The notes under the pieces: generated by a model
The model's database searches: none
What the model was told of the DNA's origin: nothing
The model's input: the letters and a program-made list of their open reading frames with translations, nothing else
Position numbers and translations under genes: made by a program
Shown here: positions 33,069 to 49,408 of the stretch, piece after piece
How positions within the stretch are numbered: position 1 is the stretch's first letter
How the letters are laid out: every line of letters starts with the position of its first letter
Source: Chrysoporthe austroafricana
Lineage: Eukaryota; Ascomycota; Sordariomycetes; Diaporthales; Cryphonectriaceae
Reading direction: 5' to 3'
Assembly: GCA_001051155.2 (NCBI GenBank)
Contig: JYIP02000001.1
Location: 4,836,001-4,900,000, forward strand
Length of the DNA: 64,000 bases

Positions 33069-34205
33069 CTACTGGGGCATGCTTCTGATTGGGACGAACT
33101 CGCCACCGTCTCGAGAGATGCGGATATGTCGCTCGTAGAACCGGAGCATCTGTGGCTGTGTTAGCACCCCTGTGCCGTGCCTGGACGGCACGCTGCCTCC
33201 GCAGTCGTCCATGGGCGATGTCGAACGCACCTTCTGTGGACACCTGCGGTACACGACCTCTTTGGGGTGCTGTGTCTTCTTGCCATTCTTCCACGTTAGA
33301 TAAACGATGAAGGTCCCGTTCTCCTCATCCTGGCACATGTCCACAGTCTCGACGTGGTCCTCCCAGCTGCCGCTGGGCGGCTTCCACTCCACCAACCTGG
33401 CGCTCGCAGGCGGCGTCGAGTCCAGCGGGTGGCCGTTGCTCTTTTTTGGACGCTTCGTCGTCGTCTCGACAGGTGTGGCAGAGTTGGACTGGCGGTTACG
33501 CTTCCTGCCTTTGAGCGCCTTGTTGGTGTCCTCAAAGATCTTCTCACGGCCACCGATGCTGTCGAAATACTCTTGCAGGACCTGAGCTGCGTTCTCCCTA
33601 TACCGAAGAGCCAGGACCGTTAGCCACATGACCGTAAGGTGGCAATAACGGGATGCTGGGCATGGACGCGCGGCAGGGCTCACTTCAGGTTGTCCTCCTC
33701 CTCCCAGGTACGGTCAGACTTTTTCGGCCAGCCCTCCCACTTGACCTCAAAGCGAGGCAGACCCTGCCCTAGCCGTTAGCCACTCTTTGACGCCGTAAGG
33801 GCTGGGGGGTCAGGAGAGAACGTACGTCGTCGGCGATGTAATGTGAGAAGATCTTCTCGACCACGAATTCGTCCTCGTCCAGTTCGTCGTCAGAGTCGCC
33901 CTCCTCACCTCCCTCCTCGTCGCCTTTGCCAGCACCATTGACATCCTTAGCAGCAACAAAGTCCTCGTCATCGTCAGAGTCGTCCTCGGGCTCCTCTTTG
34001 TAGAATTTGCGTGGTCTATTGCGAACGACGTCGCTTGTGACGCCGACGTCAGACATCTCGTCGTCGCTTATTGCTGCAGAGAAGCTGTCAGCACGCATGG
34101 TTGGCGTTGCGACAGGTCTTGGAGGCTGCGCCGCGCCACGACGCGTCGCCGCTGCAGCGACGTGAGGAAGGTCCTAAGGCACACGCTGCACGTACCTGGA
34201 GGCAT
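33069..34205 (-). CDS. Heterochromatin protein 1 (chromodomain plus chromoshadow domain)
   Basis: Five exons (minus): 34205-34196, 34073-33826, 33763-33684, 33597-33231 and 33149-33069, giving 261 residues. Exon 1 encodes only MPP and one base; splicing gives MPPAISDDEMSDVGVTS, the usual fungal HP1 start. An acidic stretch precedes the chromodomain, which spans introns 2 and 3 (EFVVEKIFSHYIADD, LPRFEVKWEGWPKKSD, RTWEEEDNLK). A Lys/Arg-rich hinge (KGRKRNRQ, TTKRPKKS) leads to the chromoshadow domain (WEDHVETVDMCQDEE, FIVYLTWKNGKKTQHP, MLRFYERHI). Chromodomains of this family bind methylated H3K9 and the shadow domain dimerises, so the role is heterochromatin. The usual aromatic cage Tyr is Phe here (EFVVEK). 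Intron 4 is 81 bp, has no in-frame stop and could be retained. Confidence 0.92.
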
Positions 34206-34302
34206 GGTCACTCTTTGGTCTTGACAGATAGGGGACGCTTCGTTGGAGGACAGGAATCAGGATGGACATGCACTCCAATTGGCGTTGGCGGGTGGTTGCT
34301 GG

Positions 34303-34338
34303 GTGTTGCGACAGGATGTTGTGTTGCGACAGGATGTT
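34303..34338 (+). repeat. 18-bp perfect tandem duplication upstream of HP1
   Basis: GTGTTGCGACAGGATGTT occurs twice back to back, about 100 bp upstream of the HP1 start codon, followed by a degenerate third start (GCGTTGG). It is close enough to be a promoter element. Confidence 0.85.
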
Positions 34339-37300
34339 GCGTTGGGGATCCGACGACGGCGTTCGCGACATCCAAACGGCGGGACCTCGTCGGGGCGCGG
34401 AGGCAAGGCGAGACCCCTGCAGGGGTGAGAGCTTGCGCCACAGTGAGGGGCCAGCCACGGGTGGCTCAGCGCTAACTTGACCTCGATTTGTCAAGACCTC
34501 ATCCGCCGTTCTCAGGATGTACAGCACGTATCTTCTCTCTTGATATCCTAGATGCAATACGGTCTCTAACACTCCATCACCTCGAGTGCCTCACCTGCTC
34601 TCAGCGTCGTGTGGCGATGTCGACAACGTTCCTCCGCGAGAGTGGTCTTCGTCGTTTGTCCAGGTTCTCCTTCACGAGGGCTCCCTCGTGATTTCTGCGC
34701 CTCTGACGGAGCGTCCTGCCACTGCCGCGAGGATGGTACAGCTCTGATGTCATCCTGCTTCACCGCATGCATGCCTGAGACTGCCGTGCATGTGATGTTC
34801 TCGCCTCGACTAGAAGCGTCTCTATCTGCTAGCCCCCATGCCCGTCGTATCCTGCCCGGCGCTGTCTGGCCAACCTGTACGTCCGTACGTGCAGCGGGCA
34901 TGGCAACACGCTGCACGGCCCACGTGGCTGTCATCGGGAGCTCGTTCGAGCCCGGAATATTTCACATCGATACAGGAAATTGCAGCTCTTCATCGATCGC
35001 CCGGAGCTGGAGGAGGATGACAAGTCACAACCTGTGATCCGCCCGGGAGACGGGACGATGTGACCTCATCGATCCTGCTTTACAAATTCCCGTGGTCCTG
35101 TCATCTCCCAGGAATCATGCTGGGCACCAAGGAGAATTTCAGAGAGGGGGAAAAAAATCCTGCCGGGATCCTAGGGCTGCCAGCTGAGGAATAACGACTT
35201 GTTGGGCTACGGAAAAGAGCCGGGGGGGTTCTGGGTGCACCTGAGGCGAAGGATGCTGAGTCCCCTTGCCTCTGCGGAATCATGCATAACTATACGCATG
35301 CACACCCGCTGTTTATTCAGCCTCACCGGTACGTACCGGAACGACGGGGGCACTCGGGGCATCATGGGCTCCCGGGCGCCCAGAGATGTCTGTGCCTGCT
35401 TGCGGGTCGGGGGCGACGAGGAGGAGGAGCAGGAGGGGAGGAGGACGAGTGGCTGCAGCTGAACTGTCCGGTGGGCGGGGCGGCGGTGCCAGAACCGCGG
35501 CAGTGGCAGTGGCCCTTCGGCCCAACGGGCGGAGCTGTCTCTGGCCTGCCAGCGATGCACATGAGATCACGCGCACGAGACTTCGCGATTTGGCGAGGGC
35601 AAAAGCCTCAAAGCCCCAAGATCGAATTCGGGAAGGGGGCAACAACCTCATCCAGCCTCCAATTTCCAGGGCTTCACCGTCTTCTCACTTGCCGGGGCCC
35701 ACTCATTTCCAGCGGCAGTGTTTGCAGTTCCCCAGGAGAGGGTACCCTGGTCATCTTTCGATCTCCTCTCCCGCGTCTAGCTGCCGCGATCTGACTGGTG
35801 CTCGTACCATCTCTCCTACCGCCGGTCCTCTGGTAATGCGACAAGTCTCCTGCAGGTGGTGGTCCTCTTTGCAGCGCGACGGCCACTGCCCGTTCGCCCT
35901 GGCAGCGCTTCAGCCATGCCCAGGGCCTTTCCGGCCGAGATTGAGGGGGCCTCGGCGCCGGTGGAACTTTCGTGTAGAGGTACGTACCGGGTATGTGCTT
36001 TGGGGGGTGGCCCCCTTCGCACTCGGGAAGGGTGGTCGCACGAGGGACTCGAGGCCTGCTCAGAGAGGCCTTTGGGTATACGGGTAGTTACTGTGGCCGG
36101 CCGCCTGCACGGCACGGAACCAGCTGTCCGGGTCGAGACCGTCTGCCTCGTCGGGCACAGGAGCCTACCAAGATTTCGAAAGTGGAGATACGAGCATCGC
36201 CTGGCTACAGGATCCCCGCTACCGAAGACTGCTAATACATGCAGGCAGCCGGGCTCCCGCACAAGAATGTTGTGCAAGTCGCACAAATCCTCCCCGATGC
36301 CAGTATGTGCGATGAGTGAAGCAGCGCAGCGCGGGCCTGTGGTGATCAGCGGGGGGGTTGGTTGAGGCAGAGATGACAGCTGTCAGTGGGCATTCTCCCG
36401 GGCCAGGGGGGCTTGTCGTGGCTCCACTCAGGTAGCCACAGTTGTGTACCTCTGCCGCCGCCATCCGAGATGCTCGGGTCGCCGCCCGACTGGGGAACCA
36501 CGGGCGACCGACAAAGCTATCAGGAGGGCGCAGGAGCCGCCGCCTATCTCTGGCGGACGGCAAGTCCCTGAGTGGTCCGGACATCCCAATGACATGGTCC
36601 CGCGCCTAGGCGGCCGCAGGCCACTGAGTAAGTGGCGGCGGCGATCCGGCCCAGGTCTTCTGGAGACGGGACCTGTCGACTTCCTGGCCCCACCAGCCAA
36701 GACGATGGCGCTCGCGAATTGCCGTACGCATCCCGGAAGGTCAAATTTGTCTGCACATGGTCCAGGCGAGCTAGTGGTACCAGTAGGTTTCACGCTCCCC
36801 GGGACAGACCAGAGAGGGGTCGAGTCTGTCAGTCTTCCCCGGCAAGGTCGCTGCGGGCGGGCGGACGGAACATGGTTCGCAGAGAGGCCCGTTCTGGTGA
36901 AGGTCGAGCAGCCGCCTGCTTACGAGCGAAGCTCTCGGGGAAGAGGCCGTTGGCCTCATCTCGTCCTGGCCCTGCTGCTGCTCCCGTCAGCCAGCCAGCC
37001 CGTGGAGCTAGCGTGATGCCTTCCCGCCTGCAGGGAGCTGCTGCACCCATCCTTGGCCCTCACACACACAGGGCCTTCGCCTTGCTCCGTGTCCTGCAGC
37101 ACGGTTGCGGAGTTGGGAGGCGTTGCGCCAGCGGCCCGCCTCCCGTGCCCGTCTGAGCTGGTCAGAGGGACCCTCTCCTCTCGACGGATCCGGGCCCTGA
37201 ACGCACTGGAGGGTGACTCAGGGTGTGGCGGTGGTGCTCCTTCGCGGCCTTCCCTGGCCTGATCGAAGTGGCGAGGTGCGATCCTCAGCCGTGAGGGCCA

Positions 37301-37683
37301 GCAGCATCGTCATGGAGCGAAGAGAGGTGGCAGAACTAGGCGCGAGGAGCACCGCAGCGTCTAGCCAATGGCGAGGTGCGCCCAAGGGAGCCTGCCGTGC
37401 TAAAGTCCATCGTCGAGCTTCCAGGGCTGGCACTGTGAAATGTGACTTGTCGGGGCAGTGCGAGGCTGTCGTGAGATCACTCCACCGCCTCGACATGTCT
37501 GCGGCCAGAGGAGGGAGCCCGTGGCAGCAGCGGGGCTTGTGGGCGTTGTGCACCGTCCAGAGATGTGCCGGTCGTTGGGGTGAGGTGATGGCAGCCCAGG
37601 TCATGTGCCGGTCATCTCTTGAGGTTGAGGTCTGAAATGAGCGGGCATCGAAAGGCGATCTTCAGGGTACGAAGTACGAAGTA

Positions 37684-37728
37684 CACCCTCCCCTCCTCCC
37701 CTCCCCTCCCCTCCCCCCTCCCCTCCTC
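37684..37728 (+). repeat. Pure pyrimidine tract (CCCCT-rich)
   Basis: About 45 nt almost entirely of CCCCTCC units on the plus strand; the complementary strand is G-run rich. Nothing ties it to a gene. Confidence 0.8.
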
Positions 37729-38576
37729 ACAGGGCTACGCACTGGCGGCGGGCCCTGGTCCTGAGCCCTGGTCCTGGGCCCTGCAGTGGATCCCTACGGT
37801 AAGCCTCCAGCACTGACGGACTGCCCCAGCTTACCAGGTGCCAGGGTGCCCAGGCCGGTACTGTGGTGTGGTACTGCCTTGCCTACTAGGTACCATGCAG
37901 CATGAGATGGGGCCATGGACTTAAAAGTACCTGGTACGCTGGTACCTGTAGGCCCAGGCCCAGGCGCCATAGTACTATTACCAAGGCCGGCACCAGGCCA
38001 GCACCAGGCCCCAGGGTTAACGGCGCGCCCAGGGTTACGAGATGACGTCCTTCACGGGCCCCCGTTGCCGTGCAAAGGCCCTGGAGCTGGTAATAAGAAA
38101 TACCCTTTACTTCGATTATATTGTCGCAAATTGGAGTCGTCGTGAAGCCCGTCGCTATCGCGGCGATTACGAAGTGATCATTGAAGCTGCTCTGCGCGGC
38201 TCGCCGTCCGGCCTGGCGGGCAATACGCTTGCGCGAAATGACAACATCTGCTGTACATCATAGGCGTCCACCGCGATGATTAGGGTACCCATAACCAGAC
38301 AGGGTTCTGTGTCAAATTACAGCGCGCCGGTGTATGTACCTGCTGGGTAGGTACTGTACGTCCGTACTGCTGTACATGGCCATGGCCATGGTACGGTGGC
38401 TCCCACGATCCTCTCCGGCTCGCCCTGTCTTTGGGAGCGCATGGACGTCGACCTCCCGCGAACAACTCACCCCACGGCATCTTGCCTCTCGATGCCCGCA
38501 GCGCAGCCCTCACCACCCTGCTGGGGCCGCGCACGTTATGCTACCGCGGGAGGGCACTAGGCAGAAATGTTATTCT

Positions 38577-38612
38577 TGTGTGTGTGTATGTGTGTGTGTG
38601 TGTGTGTGTGTG
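38577..38612 (+). repeat. TG dinucleotide microsatellite
   Basis: About 18 TG units with a single TA interruption. Overlapping open frames here translate to Cys/Val alternation and are artefacts of the repeat. Confidence 0.95.
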
Positions 38613-38870
38613 CGCTGGACGAACCGCCGCTCGGCAGGGCGGAGCGCCCGTCGTCCGTATGTATCGTGGTCGGCGAATCCTCGACCTGACTGGTATCGCC
38701 TTGGCCCTCCCCTCTGGCCGCCCACCGACAGCCCCCTTGCGCCCATGGGGCAGGGGGGGGGGAGGGCCATCTCGCGTCTATGGAGTACCCTCGTGCATGG
38801 TCTCTCGTATAGGGCGGTACACTCGCCCACGCCTGTGTTGTCTCTCTCCCGCCCGGCGTCTGCCTTGGGT

Positions 38871-38910
38871 GCGCACGCACACACGCACGCACGCACGCAC
38901 GTACGCACGC
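38871..38910 (+). repeat. CACG/CGCA microsatellite
   Basis: About ten imperfect GCAC tetranucleotide units in GC-rich intergenic DNA. Confidence 0.9.
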
Positions 38911-39737
38911 GCCCACTGCGTTCCCATCGAGAGCTTCTCCACGCCGTTGGGCCCTCTTATGCTGCAGATCCACGGCCTGTCCCCGTACGCAGGCGGCTCT
39001 CCCTCGCCGCCATTGGGAACGGGCAGCCTGGACGGGGCCCGTGGCGGAACCTTGGACACGATCGCTTTTCTCGTACCTGGCGGCTCCCCCCCCCCCTCGA
39101 GGATCTGGTCGTCCTGCCCAGTCCTCGTCCACCCCCCGCCTGGCCCTGGCCTCGGCCCATGGGACGGGAAATAAGGGATAGGAGTACATAGCACCAGTCC
39201 TGCAAGGCCCTGGCCAGGCCTTCCGTCGAATATCAGCTCCCTCTAACCTGATTCTATCACGACTTTCATTAAATCGTCGCGTATCCCAAGCAGGTGTGGC
39301 TGGATGGCTTGCACTTCCCAGAGCCAGCCCTCGCCGCGCAACATCGTCACAAGCCTCAGCCCTCCCCCGTAGCTGGCTGGGCCTTTTCCTTTTGTCCTCT
39401 GCCGTCCGTCCTGCCGCCCACCGGGCCCTCTCGCCTCCTCGTCTCTGCAGTATCGGCTCTGGCCTGGTATTTTTTCCGTCTGGCTTGTGACACCCACGCC
39501 GTTGCATCCTCTATCCGCTGTGTCTTGTGGTGTGTCTGGAGCCTGGAGACGAGCACGGTTGGCCCTGTGCGGATCATCGTTGACCCTCCGGCCTCGAAGT
39601 TTCTACGGGCTCTCGCCTGCGTCTCGTTGCCCGGCTTACGCTGGCTGATATCCCAGTCCCAACATTTCTGACGCCTTACCTGTTTCTAGTCCGGCCGCCC
39701 AGAGCACCTCCGGCCCGGACCAACCGAACCCAAGACC

Positions 39738-41795
39738 ATGAATAGCGAGAGCACGACTAAGGCCCCCAAGGATAAAACGTGCCCCTACTGCGGACAGGCG
39801 TTCACGTCGTCCTCGCTCGGTAGGCATCTCGATCTCTACATCAAGGAGAAGAACCCCAAGGCGCCCGACGGCATCCACAATGTCGAGGAGATCCGGAAGC
39901 TCCGGGGCAGCATCACCCGCCGCCAGCCCAGGGGCGGCGCCCGGAGGGACACCACGGCCTCGGCGGCCACAGGCAGCCAGGCGGGGTCCAAGAGGAGTCC
40001 TGCGGGCTCGGATGTTGAGTCGGGCACTGCAAGATCCCCAGGTACGCCCAAAGAGACCAGGTCCGCGGGGGACATCACTGGGGGGCTGGCTCCTTACGCT
40101 TCACGCACAGAAACAACCGGAGCCCTGAACGAAATTCCTGACGCAGAAGAGGGCAACGATGGGAAGGTCACCACCGTCCAGATGGGAAACTCGCAGCGAA
40201 CCTTCAACCGGCGGATGATGAAGTCCTCCCTAGAGGCCAGGCAGAGGTTTCAAGACGCCCTCGACACGGCGAGAGCCGCCGAGCTGGCGCTCCGTGAGAT
40301 GATTAGCTCGTGGAGGGCTGCCAAGTGAGACCTCCTACAGCTATACAAACCCGTTTTTATCGTTGTTGCTGACAAGGACTGTAGACGTCAAATCGACGTT
40401 GAGTCCATGCCCTTTGACTTCAACCCGCTCTCTTTAGACTTCCCAGCGCTCTGCCTTCAGTGTTTGGAGCCACCACCGACGCTTTACTCCTCAACACCAT
40501 ATTCTACGTCGACATCCTGGTCCATCGAGCCGCCGGGCCAGAAGCAGAGCGAGGCCCTCTCCGTCTACTTCCGCGAGGAGTTCCAGAAGTGGAGAGCCTC
40601 ATGCTCTGCTGCCACGACAGCCGCGGCAGAAGAACTGATGTACCCACCGTCCCAGGCCTCAGCACGACAGAGCGATGCCAGCCGCCTGGCGCAGAGGGCC
40701 GAAGGAGTAGCAGAGGCGCTCGAGGAGCAGGTAACAAAGCATCTACTAACCGTGTTCCACGCCTGGGAGCAATTACCGCCCCCAACGCAACATGACTTAT
40801 GGATCTTGGAAATGGCCAGAAGTGTGGGCAGGAAACAGGAGCAGGTCAATAATCTGAAGGAGACGCAGCACTCCCTGAAGCAGGAGAACGTGAACCTCAA
40901 GTCCCAGATCGACGCCCTCAACCGGCTGCAGCAGCCGAAGGAGTTCAAGATCGTCCCACCGATGACGCTGAGGGTCGACGAGAAGCTGGTGGAGCTGTGG
41001 ACCGAAGCGGGCCCCAATGGCCAGCGGGCCACGGGCTTGAATACGGAGGACAGCCACGCAGACCTCGGCACAGTGGTGTCGAGTGCCATCGAGAGGTGGA
41101 AGAACGTGGTCGTGACATCCAGGGCCACGAGCGGCATGAACTCGCAGAGGCACTTCGACCCGTCCTCCGCGCCTCTAGAGACGCCCACGTCAGCGACCTT
41201 CCCCTTTACGCCGGATGTCTCACGGTCGGCACAGCAGCAGCAGGCCAGCATTGAAAACCGGTTGTCACGATATCCACAGTCCCCGCCGAACGCCCAGCCG
41301 TCTGTCGCTCGGAACATGTCCATCAGCTCTGCCGGCCCAGCGGTGGGGACGGCGAGCGAGGCGAAGCCGTCGGCCGCGAGCACGCCGGCACAGTCAGCCT
41401 CAGACTCGGATGAGGACGCGGACGCGGACGCGGACGCCGATGCCGACGAGGATGCGGACGCGGACGCCGACGTCGAGATGGAGGAGGACGGCTTCGTGTC
41501 CGCTGCTAGCACGCAGGCGCACCACAGCTTGCCGCAGATGGACCAGCACCAAGGGACCCAGATACACCCGATGCGCCCACTCACCCGATCACAAGACCAA
41601 CACATGTCCACCCTCCGGCACATCCCATATCCACAAAGGGGCAGTAATTACGGGACGGCGGGCGTCCTCCCCAGCCAGCAGCAGCAGCAGGTCCACATGA
41701 GCCAGCAGGCCTTCAACCACCAGATGCAGAACCTGACCCACCACCTCAACCAGGGGCAGCACGGGGGCGGCAGTATGGGGTGGGATAACCACTGA
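39738..41795 (+). CDS. Zinc-finger and coiled-coil protein, probably nuclear
   Basis: Two exons, 39738-40324 and 40385-41795, give 665 residues. The 60-bp intron (donor GTGAGA, branch GCTGAC, acceptor TGTAG) joins SWRAAK to RQIDVESMPFDFNPL. Residues 15-30 form a short zinc-ribbon-like motif CPYCGQAFTSSSLGRHLD (two Cys, one His). The middle has a coiled coil (GRKQEQVNNLKETQHSLKQE and following). The C-terminal third is disordered, with an Asp-Ala run (about residues 536-556) in an acidic patch, then Gln/His-rich sequence. I recognise it as a widespread uncharacterised ascomycete type, without an assigned function. The acidic, Q-rich tail and finger suggest a chromatin or transcription role; this is inference only. 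Confidence 0.82.
41412..41472 (+). repeat. GACGCG hexanucleotide repeat encoding Asp-Ala
   Basis: About ten imperfect units of GACGCG/GACGCC within the zinc-finger protein's coding sequence, encoding an acidic DADADA run. Likely length-polymorphic. Confidence 0.85.
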
Positions 41796-43935
41796 CGGTG
41801 CGGTGGCCAGCCAGCGACGACCGCGGGCGCAGCGAGCTGCGGCGCGGTGGCTGGCTGGGGAGCGCCCGCGCCGGCGTGGGACCTGTCATATGCTGTCGAC
41901 ATGCTCCTGCTGGAGCCGAGGGCGGCCGCAGCCTGCCAGACCTGTTAGCCGACGCGGAAGCAGGGCAGAACTTTGCCAGCAGCAGAGGGCTCCGCTCAGA
42001 CCGACGGTTGCTTCCGACGGAAGCCATCACCGAAAGAGCGGTGTCACGCCTCACGGGCCCCTTGGGACCCATCGAGCAAGGCGAGGGCAGAACACGAGCC
42101 TAGGTGAACCGGCTCGACGGCGGAGGACCACCTCGGCGCGCGCGGAGAACAGGACCTGTCGGAAAACGCCCCGGCGATCTGTAATGCGCTGCTGCTATAG
42201 GCCAGGGACGACGGCGGCCGACCAGCTCAGAGAGGTCGCGCCGAAAGATATCGGACGAGCAAGGGAGCAAGGAAGCAAGCAAGCAAGCTTATACCCCTCA
42301 GATCGAAATTGAAAATTTTACATATCCATCACACCTCAATCAAGAATGTCTCGCGAGAACTGTTTTGTACTTGGCCACAAGAACCGCCACTTGATCTTGC
42401 GTGCCCGACCTGGGGAGCTGTTGAGCACCCTCCCACGCCTCATCCGCCCCGCCCATCGCAACGCCGGCAACGTCCGGGAATAATCGTCTTATACCTCGAC
42501 GATGCAGTCCCACCCTCACAGTTTTCGATCTCCATCTCTTACATAGACTGTCATATTTCTGTTGTACTGAACCAGACTTGAACACGGCCAGTGTCGTCGG
42601 CGACACCGACGACCCGCCTTCGAGCACACAAGTTACCACTGTACCTTACCTAGTAGTAGACGACGGGGAGGGAGCAGCTTCATCTGGGGCCTGCTTTTCA
42701 AAGTACGCGCGAGGCAGAGATCCCTGTCTATACCAAGTACATATCTTACCCAGTCCGTCGCTGGAGCTGCACGACATTCGCCCTCTGGGACCCATGCGGC
42801 TGAAACAAACAGGCACCCGACGAGCCGGGCCCTCCTGCATCGAGCCTCCGTCTCTCGTTGCAGTATTCTAGAAGCCCTCCCCGTCCCCACATAAAAGTGC
42901 CGTAGTACCTACAGACCACCACGCCGCCGCCGTCGACGGTTTGATAGAGCGCCGGGTTCCCGCTCGTCGCCGGTGGCCCTCCCAGGTAGGGTCGCCCGAC
43001 GACCAGAGAACTCACGATAGGAGGGTTCCGCGGCCACCGCGTGCCGTGCTCCTCTGGCCCTGGGCAGATTGGCCGTCCAGGGAAGCAGTACAGGCTCGGC
43101 GACAGGGACTTCACCAAGTGCCGCCCGAAATTGACGCCTCACCGGAAGCGTGCCTGCGTTTCAGATGCCATGAAATAGCCAATATGAACTCCACTCCGGG
43201 TGCGATCCTAGTGCTGGCGAGAGCCGTGGTGCACATTTCAAAAAGACCGTGGCTATGGCATTGACTGGCGGTGATGCTGTACCTATAGTCGTACCGTTAC
43301 CGTTCAGCGGCAGCCTGTCAGAACGACGGGTTATCGACCTCCCTGTCGATATCTGCATATCATAAGAGGCAGCAGGCCAAACATATCGCCCGTAAATCCG
43401 TCCCGTTCAGTACGACTTGTGCCTCACCGGTCAGGACCGCCCTGTTTATCAGCTGGCTGTGTCGACTTGTGTGTTTCCCCTGAGGACCAGGAGGCCCTGC
43501 CATGCACGATGCATCAGCATTGAGCCCCATACCACCCTCGCAGGCCTAAATCTTAACTTTCAGACATCGTCAACCACATATCTGCCTCTGACCGGTCTAC
43601 GAGTCCCTGCTGGGGCCACGGAGATTTTAGGGGCCAAGCATTGACGGACTGCCTGGAAGCAGACGACCGGCACCAAGGTCGAGCTATTTCGCACTGCAGG
43701 GCCCCGGATGCGCGCTGCGTAGACAGGCCGGCTCCATTGACAGATATCAAAAAACAGGGAAGGTGTACAGAGACCCGGAATGGTGTAACAGTCAGTCATA
43801 ATTCTCACCGTGCAAGGCCTCACCGACGGAGCCCGCCTAATTTCGCGGATCCGGCAGCCTTGCAGCGGCTTGACATGGGCACAGTTTGCCCCCCTCCCCC
43901 CTTCGCCCGAAAAACCTGCCTGAAGCTCCCTGCAC
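41796..43935. other. 2.1-kb convergent intergenic region
   Basis: Between the 3' ends of the zinc-finger gene and the beta-galactosidase gene. Open frames near 41803-42312, 42746-43264 and 43641-44546 show no motifs. No gene or repeat family is recognised. Confidence 0.5.

Positions 43936-49408
<5,473 letters not shown>

Larger units (their letters stand above)
34206..39737. other. 5.5-kb GC-rich stretch without a convincing gene
   Basis: Many overlapping open frames occur on both strands, none with recognisable domains or consistent splicing. Seen here: an 18-bp tandem duplication (34303-34338), a pyrimidine tract (37684-37728), GGTACC/CCAGG-rich DNA (about 37740-38060), a TG microsatellite (38577-38612) and a CACG run (38871-38910). 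The right end should hold promoter and leader of the zinc-finger gene; the left end the HP1 promoter. Confidence 0.5.

Noticed and set aside
38334..39507. Long frames on both strands around the TG and CACG repeats
   Set aside because: Translation is dominated by repeat-derived Cys/Val and His/Thr runs; nothing protein-like is seen outside the repeats.
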